DNA of 64,000 bases from Zasmidium citrigriseum. Its lineage: Eukaryota; Ascomycota; Dothideomycetes; Mycosphaerellales; Mycosphaerellaceae. The stretch lies in NCBI GenBank assembly GCA_002786025.1, contig NHNW01000011.1:806001-870000 (forward strand). The letters run 5' to 3'. The notes beneath the pieces were generated by a model, which was not told where the DNA came from, did not search any database, and worked only from the letters and a program-made list of their open reading frames with translations. The position numbers and the translations under genes are program-made. Of this stretch, positions 53,562 through 61,509 are shown one piece after another. Within the stretch, counting starts at the first letter, position 1. Each line of letters begins with the position of its first letter.

Positions 53562-55535
53562 ATGGATCTTCTCAGGCTCGAGCAGCAGCGCCAGGCTCTC
53601 GAACAACAACTCCAGCAACTGAGGACTTCCCTTAAATACTGGCAGACTTCCGAGGCGGAGCTGGAGGACCTAAAGGAGGAAATCGAGTCTCATTCTGATG
53701 ACGTGGACTTCCAGACGCTCAGCAAAACCTACGACGGCGAGATCATCAACGAAAAGGAAATCCGCGATCTCGCTGGGCTCGATACCTCGCCTCGGGATCC
53801 ACAGGCAGTTCTTGGCGTGCTGGCACGACGTCAGGAGTACGTCCAGAAGAACATCGAGACCGTCCAGCGTCAATTCTGGGACGGCGAAGCGAAGCTGGAA
53901 GAACTCGACTTCATTTCTGTCTCTTCGGCCCGCGACGCTGGTACTGGCAGCAGCTTGCCCCTCACCGAAATTCACGAGGAGCTTGATGACGATGGCAACG
54001 TGATCTCCTCGAGCTTGTCACATCCCGAAGACTCTACCGCGAAGATCGTCGACGCCTTGCGTCAGGCAGGTGTGTCCTCAAAGGACCTGAACGAGGCTTC
54101 GCATGGCAAATCTGCCGTAGACGACTCCGAAGACGATGCCTCGGAAGGTGCTCAGCCCGCCGCCCTGCCGCCTGCTATTGTGAATCTCGACAAGCATTCT
54201 ATACCACAAGCTAATGGCGGCTCTAGCAAGGAATCGGGTCCAAATCGCCCGCCGATTCGTAAGAAGTCGGTCTCCTTCACAGCTGACACAAAGCCGTCAC
54301 CAGAGCCCATGCGCCAGGAAGCCGAAGATGGCAAGAAGTCCGTCTCTTTCAACGACAAGATAGCGGTGATGCCTGCTGCTCCACCCGCTGACACGAGATC
54401 TGTCTCGTTTTCGCCACAGGTTGAAGAGATCCCAGCAGAGCCGGCAACGGTGTCACCAGAGGTCCAATCGAAGGCGCAATCGAGCATACAGGATGAACTG
54501 CGCGGCACCTTCAAACCAGGCGAAAAAGTTCACGAACTTGACGAAGGTGACGATGTAGTGGGTATGCATATTGTCATTCCAGAAAATGAGTCCGAAGAGG
54601 ACGCACGCATCCGCCGCGAAATGCTCGACTATCATCTCCATGAAGTCGGCCATGTCGTCGCGCAAATGGACCTCGAGGAAGCTGACATGGATGGAGACGA
54701 TACAGCATCTGCTTCTGACTTTGCTTCGTCGGAATACCAGGACGAGGACACTCCATACACAAGCGGCCTTTCGGAGTCAGAGGATGAGAGCGAGGACGAG
54801 TTCGGGCGTACCAAGAAGCGCGTCATTAGCGATGACTATCACAAGAAGATGCAGGAGTTGGAGCAGAGGCTCATAGGCAACATGGGACCTGCTCCAAGTG
54901 AGCAGGATCTCAGCAAAGTCGACCCTGAGCTTGACCCCAGCGATGTGCGTCGATTGGTCATTCGTGAGAAGCGCAACTCTACATCGAGCATGAGCGAAGA
55001 CAGTGAGAAGAAGACTGCAGGCAAGAAGAGGGTCAGCTTTGCCGATGCTTTGGATGTTGCTGAGCCCAGCTCACCACCACTCAAGGCGGCCAAGCATGAG
55101 GAGGTCGAGAATGCTGCACCAATCGCGGACGTGGTCTTGGAGCGCAACGCTTCTTCGGAGTCTTCTGCACCACAACTGGCCAAGACCTCTCGCTTCAAGC
55201 AGGCTCGTATGACATCTCTTACGAACGACTCGAACTCTGCCGATGCTACCATGGAGGATGAACCAGCCGCGGGATCGATCATGGCCGAGAATCTCATCGA
55301 GCGACCTTCGCCGAAGGCCAGCACTGCGACCTCAGCCGATGATCCAGATGTCATCATGCAGCGCAGAGAGCTGGCCGCCGAGTACTATCGCCGCCGCAAC
55401 GAGATGATCCGCCAGCAAGGCGGCTTCAAGGCATCGCCAGACGATGACGAGGCGGGTGAGTTGATGGAGGAGCGTGACGGAAAGATGAAGAAAGTCAGTC
55501 GTTTCAAAGCCGCGCGGATCAAGCCTTCGTCTTGA
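53562..55535 (+). CDS. uri1: Unconventional prefoldin URI1/Bud27-like protein
   Basis: Single exon, 657 residues from the ATG at 53562. The first 130 residues form the alpha-prefoldin coiled-coil domain (LRLEQQRQALEQQLQQL, then ISVSSARDAG). The middle is acidic and disordered, and the C-terminus holds a conserved basic stretch (EYYRRRNEMIRQQGGFKAS, VSRFKAARIKPSS). URI/Bud27 binds the Rpb5 subunit and helps assemble RNA polymerases with R2TP/prefoldin-like chaperones. Four matches to the protein phosphatase 1 docking motif occur: KKSVSF at about 234 and 258, RSVSF at about 278 and KKRVSF at about 488. Human URI is a known PP1 partner. Confidence 0.87.
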   Translation: MDLLRLEQQRQALEQQLQQLRTSLKYWQTSEAELEDLKEEIESHSDDVDFQTLSKTYDGEIINEKEIRDLAGLDTSPRDPQAVLGVLARRQEYVQKNIETVQRQFWDGEAKLEELDFISVSSARDAGTGSSLPLTEIHEELDDDGNVISSSLSHPEDSTAKIVDALRQAGVSSKDLNEASHGKSAVDDSEDDASEGAQPAALPPAIVNLDKHSIPQANGGSSKESGPNRPPIRKKSVSFTADTKPSPEPMRQEAEDGKKSVSFNDKIAVMPAAPPADTRSVSFSPQVEEIPAEPATVSPEVQSKAQSSIQDELRGTFKPGEKVHELDEGDDVVGMHIVIPENESEEDARIRREMLDYHLHEVGHVVAQMDLEEADMDGDDTASASDFASSEYQDEDTPYTSGLSESEDESEDEFGRTKKRVISDDYHKKMQELEQRLIGNMGPAPSEQDLSKVDPELDPSDVRRLVIREKRNSTSSMSEDSEKKTAGKKRVSFADALDVAEPSSPPLKAAKHEEVENAAPIADVVLERNASSESSAPQLAKTSRFKQARMTSLTNDSNSADATMEDEPAAGSIMAENLIERPSPKASTATSADDPDVIMQRRELAAEYYRRRNEMIRQQGGFKASPDDDEAGELMEERDGKMKKVSRFKAARIKPSS

Positions 55536-56443
55536 GAGCCTGCAAGCATGATGAGCATAACGACAGGATTCATGCGAGACGGTCTTCTCCTCGCGCCGTT
55601 TTGAGTATCTTCTGGACCGAGAAATTGCATACCCGTCTTAGACACCAACCAACCAACCTTCCGATTTCGGTCCCTTGGAGCTTCAGACTCGATCGATCTC
55701 GAGCCCTACAGCGTACTGGACTGTTCTACAAGTGAGGCGGCCACCGCTCATGCTGCCTACACCTTACATACGGTCCTAGAGCGAATTTAGGGGTGTCTGA
55801 CCCGGCAATTTTGATAGCAACACGGTCGTTCGGGATTGAATAACCCCTTACAGCCCCTGAAATCCTAGAACCGCAATGAAAATAGGAAATGAATTCACCA
55901 AAGAACCTCTCTGTCTCTCTTTCACGCCCTTGTTGCAAGTCTTGGTCTATTGAGATAAGCGGTAAATGTAAGATTTTTGTACATTACAGGCACAACAATT
56001 GCATGCGGTGCCTTTTGTCATAATACAGGTCCATCACCACAGCGTGGCAATAGGAAGAGGTAGAGTGTAGTTGTCTCGTCCCAGCTTAAGCACCAGGCCG
56101 CCCCCGATCTTGTGACTCCAAAGGTGAAAATGCAGAACGCTCGTAACGCTATGCATCCCACATTGCCCTGACCCAACCCACCCATTTCGAGAAATCATTT
56201 CCACGTCCATCTAAAACGCCTCGCCTGTTCCGTGTTGTTTCTATCAAAATCTCTTCACCCGATTCTTGGGAATGACCGACAACCACCGCTCAGTCTTTCG
56301 GCTGAGCAGTGGTATCTTCGTTTGCAAGGGAGCGACTGTGGCTTGTTCTTGTCCGTTCTTCTTTTCTCACGTTTTGCAAATCATCAAGCGCAGATGAGCC
56401 CCAACTCCGCCATTTCCAAGGCACGAACAGCGAGGCGAGGGAG
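55536..56443. other. Convergent 3' region of uri1 and tim17
   Basis: 908 bp without a recognisable gene. Confidence 0.5.
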
Positions 56444-57073
56444 TCAAGCTGCTGCTAACCGCCCTTCACTCCCCCCGGATCCGGTCGAGTTGGGAGGCGG
56501 AGGAGGAAGTTCTAACCGCGTGTTCTCGGCCATCATTCTCTGGAATCCGATGCCCACGCCTTCGATGACGGCGAGGAGGATGGCGCAGCCGATGGCTCCG
56601 TTGCGGATTGCTCGGGGACCGCCTCGGACGGCGAGGGCGCCTCCCGTGAAGAAACCTGCGATGATGGCGTTCCAGGGGTCTTCCTTTTTGCGGAAGCCTT
56701 TTACGGCGCAGTCGAAGGTGCTGAACATGCCGCCCCAGACGCCGAAGTTGCCGCCGAGGACGGGGGCGCGGGCTTTTATTGCTGTGAGGGCTGTGGAATG
56801 GGGTTAGTCCTTTGATCAGAGGCTGTATCTGTGGTTGTGGTGTTGGCGTACCTCCTATCCGTCGCTCGCCATAGGGTGAATTTCTAAAGCCTTTGACACC
56901 GTGCCATACCGCTCCTCCTATCGCCTGTGATACATTATCAGTATAACGCTCCCGAGTCTGTTGCTATCCATTGAGAGACGTACGCCCATACAAAATGCTC
57001 CACCAAAATCTGACAATGCGACCCAGGGACACGGATCTCTTGAGTGATCCAGGCCATGACCTCGCTCACCCAT
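56444..57073 (-). CDS. tim17: Mitochondrial inner-membrane translocase subunit Tim17
   Basis: Three exons on the minus strand: 57073-56984, 56924-56852 and 56790-56444; 169 residues. The ATG at 57073 gives [17 protein letters not shown], followed by the family core: [10 protein letters not shown] | [19 protein letters not shown] | [40 protein letters not shown] and [14 protein letters not shown]. Four hydrophobic segments carry the GxxxG-like Tim17/22/23 pattern, and two Cys (in DPCPW and FDC) match the disulfide of Tim17. It forms the presequence translocase channel with Tim23. The introns (59 and 61 nt) are placed by the conserved motif that spans them. Most Tim17 proteins start at [10 protein letters not shown]; the seven extra N-terminal residues are unusual but in frame. 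Divergent from tfb3. Confidence 0.94.
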
Positions 57074-57424
57074 AGCGATGCGATGTATATGTCGGGATCA
57101 AGATGCGATCGATGAGGAGGGCTCTCGTTGCCACGGGATGGGTGTTGAGGTTGGTGGTGAGGCGCTGTTACAAGACGGTGGATATGGAATCGGTGGCCGT
57201 GGTAGTCGATTACCGTCTTAGCGAGGGCGAGGATGTGCTGAAAGGACCGGCGAAGGGGTGATGTGGTGGTGGGTGTTGAGGTTGAAGATCAAAAAGTTCT
57301 CATGACGGGCGATCTCGTCCCTTGAACGAAGCGGCAACGGCCGACCACTTCCGACGCCAAAGCCGATCCACCTCTCCGGCTACACTTCAACTCTCGCACT
57401 CCACAACAACTCTCTATTCTCTCC
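57074..57424. promoter_or_regulatory. Divergent promoter, tim17 and tfb3
   Basis: 351 bp between start codons pointing apart, with CT-rich sequence before the tfb3 ATG. Confidence 0.5.
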
Positions 57425-58642
57425 ATGTCGCGCTTGGCCCAGCACAAGTCATCGCCAGTCGCCCGTCGCGATGGCGGCGGCGTGCGACCAGCAGCAGGCG
57501 GCAACAATAACAACAACTCCCTCAGCCAGCCCGACGGTGAGCTGCCCACGCGCCAGATGGACCGCATGTCCCTCTCCCACAACACCCATACTGATTCCGC
57601 CGCCACAGAGATTTGCCCCGTCTGCAAGTCCACCAAATACATGAACCCCAACCTCAAATTCCTCGTCAACCCGGCATGCTACCACAAAATGTGCGAGTCC
57701 TGCGTGGACCGCCTGTTTAGTCACGGACCCGCGCCCTGCCCGCTCAAAGGATGCAGTGAGACGCTACGGAAGAACCGATTCAGGAAGCAGACATTTGAGG
57801 ATATTCAGGTGGAGCGGGAGGTGGATATTCGGAAGAATGTGGCGAGGGTGTTCAATCGGAGGGAGGAGGAGTTTGAGACTTTGAGGGATTATAACGACTA
57901 TTTGAATGAGGTTGAGGATATTACTTTCAATCTCATCCACAACATCGACATCGAGGAGACGCAGAGACGGTTCAATGAGCATGAGCAGCAGTTCAAGGAT
58001 GAGATTAAAGAGAATGCGACCCTGGCGCAGCAGGAGCAGATGCGATATATGGAGGGCCAGAAGTTGGAGCGAGAGCAAGCACGAAAGCGTCGCGAGGAAG
58101 CGAGGAGAGAAGAGGCCGAGGAGAGGAAGGAAGTCGAAGCAAACAAGAGGGACATGCTGCGACGACTTGAGAACGGACAGGATCCAGAACAGGTCCGCAA
58201 AGACGGCGCAGCAGTGCAGTTGAAGAAGAAGATGAGCCGACAACAAGCTGCCGAGAGACAACAGCAACTCCAAGCCGCGGATGCTAGAAACGGAAGCAGC
58301 AATCTGGTGATCAAAGGTCTCAAGGCCAAGAAGGCGAAGTTGGAACCCGAAGCACCTGTGGATCCTTTTGGTGGGTTGTCCTTCGAACACAGGTACTTCT
58401 CTTTGCAGAACGACTATGTTTGGGATGGCCTACAAGAGGCGAAGAAGGATGTTGTGATGGCTGCCGGAGGGTACGATATCGCTAGCTTCACTGGGCGAGC
58501 CCTCTGCGAAGCTTTCAGCGGCTTGGGTGTCATGGTGGCGGATGAAGCGGCCGAGAGGGAGAAGCTGCAGGAGAGTGGAGGCGTGAGCACGGTCAAAGCG
58601 GAGCTTTCGTCTGAAGACGTCAAGATGGAAGATCCGTTTTGA
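57425..58642 (+). CDS. tfb3: TFIIH subunit Tfb3 / MAT1 (CDK-activating kinase assembly factor)
   Basis: Single exon, 405 residues. After a low-complexity N-terminus with an Asn run, a C3HC4 RING finger occupies about 64-112 (CPVCKSTKYMNPN, CYHKMCESCVDRLF, CPLKGC). The MAT1 coiled-coil follows (EVEREVDIRKNV-like segment, RRFNEHEQQFKDEI) with a long charged helix to about 280, then a C-terminal CDK/cyclin-contact region (DPFGGLSFEHRYF). MAT1/Tfb3 bridges Kin28/CDK7-cyclin to core TFIIH for RNA polymerase II CTD phosphorylation and repair. Codon use changes within the gene from C-ending (to about 57790) to G/T-ending. Confidence 0.95.
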   Translation: MSRLAQHKSSPVARRDGGGVRPAAGGNNNNNSLSQPDGELPTRQMDRMSLSHNTHTDSAATEICPVCKSTKYMNPNLKFLVNPACYHKMCESCVDRLFSHGPAPCPLKGCSETLRKNRFRKQTFEDIQVEREVDIRKNVARVFNRREEEFETLRDYNDYLNEVEDITFNLIHNIDIEETQRRFNEHEQQFKDEIKENATLAQQEQMRYMEGQKLEREQARKRREEARREEAEERKEVEANKRDMLRRLENGQDPEQVRKDGAAVQLKKKMSRQQAAERQQQLQAADARNGSSNLVIKGLKAKKAKLEPEAPVDPFGGLSFEHRYFSLQNDYVWDGLQEAKKDVVMAAGGYDIASFTGRALCEAFSGLGVMVADEAAEREKLQESGGVSTVKAELSSEDVKMEDPF

Positions 58643-58839
58643 GTTTGATTTGCATTGCATAGCGATGGTGGGATGTATGATTATTGCTTGATGATGACGA
58701 TACCCTGGATTTAGCGATGGCGTTGGTGGGCAAAATGGAGCATTGAGCATGGCAGACCATAACAGATGGGAAAGACATAGGCCGAAAAGTCGATAGAGGA
58801 TGCGAAGAATGGCATATCGAGCCTTTTGCCTCGTTTAAT

Positions 58840-61144
58840 TTACATTCTCCTGAACACATTCCCAGAAGCACTCCGTCTCTCCTTTCCACGAGAGATCTTC
58901 CTCCCATTATCCTCACCTCCACCTTCACCCGCTCCTTGAGGCCGTCTGCCCTTCTTCTGCGGCTTCGACGGCTCGAAGGTGATCTCCTTCTCGCCAAATG
59001 GCTTATCATCACCAAAGCCCTCGCCGCCACTCCTTCTCTGCCTTTGCGGGAGAGTCGAGGCCAGATCCCCAAACGTCTTGTTCCCGCGTTGCTGCGGCCG
59101 AGCTTTCTGATTCGAAGAAGACACCCGCATAGTGGGACCCTTCTGCTGCGACTGCTTACCGGACTTCTTGTACGAAGTCGAACCAATACGGCCTTTGGAA
59201 TCGGCGAATTCATCTGGTTTGCGGAGCGGGCGCGCAGGTGCTTCGTCTTCTGATTCTTCGTCTTCGTCGGAACTGCCCTTGCGATCTTCGTCCAGGTCTT
59301 CTTCTTCGACGGCCGTAAGGCCTCTCTTCTTTGTTTGAAGACTGGCGTCGGGTACTGAAGATGGGTTGAGAAGTGCGAATTCGCGACTTGTCTCGTCGAT
59401 CTCGAAGTCTTGGTTTTCGAACAAGGCTTTGAATCGGTCGTCGAGGAGCTCTTTCTCTGCTGGCTTCTCTGCTTCTGCGTCTGCGCCTTTTTCTGCTGCG
59501 GCTTGCGCTTGGGGTTCGTCGCCACCTTGTCTGAGCACTCTCTGTGCTTTTCTTCTTTGGTTGGCTTCCTCCTGTGCTGCCAACTTCTCGGCGTACTTTC
59601 GGTTGACTTTGACGGCCACCTTCTTGTTGCCTCGTATTCTGCTTTCCCGCTCCTTGTCGATCTTCTCCTGGATACTCCTCTGTCGCTGCTGCTCGGCAAG
59701 ATCTGGGTTCGTGAGGAGTCGTGCCTGTTCGTACAATTTCTGTGCAACGAAGTATCCGTGCATGTATGGGCGTAGGAGGGTCGTCGTGCCGATCAAATGG
59801 TCCAGGCTGAGCTCCCGTAGTTGCTTCATGTCGAGGAATTTGTAGTTGTCGTAGACTTCTCCAGCGCCGGTACCGTTCGATTTGAAGGCGTTTGGATCAT
59901 CCGCATCCTCGGCCATTTCTTCGACCAAGTTGTCCAGAAAGGCACACCACTTCGGCGCTGGTCCCAATTGCGGAATCAAGAATGCATGTTGCTGTCGGCC
60001 TTCGTTTGCTGTGAGAAGCATGCCACTGTCGGGTACCCATTCGACGTGATTCAGATCCACCGCAGGTTCGATGCCGGTCCAGTAGTCTCCTGATTCGGCT
60101 TCCCAGAGCTTGATGCCTTTCTTGTCCGCGCTGAGGATCTTGCTCGATGATAGTGGAGAGCTGAGGTAAGACAGCGTTTGTATCGGATGCTCGTAGCCTT
60201 GCGACTTTTCAAGCAGTGGAACAGGCGATCGTAGGTCGTATGTTCTTACGATACCTTTGCTGTTCCCGGTCGCCAGATTCAATCCTGACGGATGGAACGC
60301 CAAAGCGGTTATCTCTGGTCGTGAGTCCTGATCGATTTCGGCGGTTGACGAGGGTGGTCCCAAAGCGCTGACACGATTTCTTGACCGCGAGTCCCAGAAT
60401 TCTACTGTGCCGATAGAGGTGCCAAATGCGAGGAGGCCATGGCTTTGGTCTGCAACAGCAGCACAATTCACGGCGCCTGTGTTGATCCCTCCTTGTAGCG
60501 CCCCGCCACCGAACGAATTCAGATCATCACCACCCACATCCACCTCGTATCCTTTCATAAACCGACCAACCTCCAAGTTTAATCTGAACACTTCTCCATT
60601 CTCGTCTGCATTTACACCAACTGCAGGAACTAGTGCTTCCGCCGTTCTCCTGTTGTACACCAAGTCTCTTCCGTATCGTGGTATTCGGGTCGAATAATGC
60701 AGTCCACCGGGAGTATGGAATTCGAGAAAGCGATCACTTTGCAAGTGTAATGATTTGCTGTAGTCTGAGGAAAGAAGTACGAAGGTTTGATTGAGGGAGT
60801 TTGTGTGGCGGGCGAAGGAGAGCGAGAGATGAGGCAAGTAATGTGTGTGTATCTGAGGCTTGTATGTGCCTACTCACACTGTCAGCCATCAGTCGCATAC
60901 TACATCTTCTTAGATGATATCACTTACCAGTACTCACACACCACTCTCCATCCTCACTCACTCGTATGCAAGAACTGGCCTCCTCGAATTCGAAGTCCTG
61001 CAGCAGCTCGACCCGGTTTGCGTACTCGGCGTCTTTCTTCAGACTTCGCTTCCGTTTTCGAGCAAGCCATTCCGGTAATGGTCGCGCAGTATCAGCTCCA
61101 GCGATGGTGTAGACGGGGACAGTCCCCTTGTTGCTGAGTTTCAT
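58840..61144 (-). CDS. enp2: Enp2/NOL10 nucleolar WD40 protein
   Basis: Two exons on the minus strand, 61144-60928 and 60869-58840, with a 58-nt intron; 748 residues. The N-terminus (KGTVPVYTIAGADTARPLPEW, RKRKRSLKKDAEYANRVELL) is diagnostic of Enp2/NOL10. A WD40 propeller occupies about 60-380 (CLRPQIH-like entry, LAFGTSIGTVEFWD, LNLATGNSKGIVRTYD). The NUC153-type C-terminal region follows (FKALFENQDFEIDETSREF at about 560), and then a basic, Lys/Arg-rich tail. Enp2 belongs to the SSU processome modules acting in 40S ribosomal subunit maturation. Ends 197 bp from tfb3 in convergent orientation. Confidence 0.95.
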
Positions 61145-61509
61145 CTTGTCATGGTCGGTAGGAAACAGCTTCGAGCGCAAAACGAGAAAGAAAGCAAAAT
61201 CGCAAACCCTGGCCGAATTTTGGAGCTAAGATCGGCGCCGATCGTTCAGTGGGCCCCAAGCTTCCCGCCTCCACGTTCTCACGGACCGAGCCTCCCGACT
61301 GCCAGGATGACGGATCAGAAAGCAAACCTCACCTGAATTGTAATGCGCCTCTCCACTCTGTAACATCTCGAACCTACCACTGTCCCTATCCCCTCCAAAT
61401 CCACGCGACACAGACCGATGCGCACGATCTCCTCCTCTATCGACAAGCAGCGGCGACGATTCTACCATCGAAACGTCCCTTGACCGCCCCAAAGCCTTGC
61501 TAGCGAACC
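61145..61509. promoter_or_regulatory. Divergent promoter, enp2 and med13
   Basis: 365 bp between start codons pointing apart, GC-rich near the middle. No named element recognised. Confidence 0.5.

Noticed and set aside
58620..59747. 375-codon minus-strand frame
   Set aside because: Lies wholly over enp2 in another frame; its Lys/Arg/Ser-rich sequence mirrors the charged Enp2 C-terminus.
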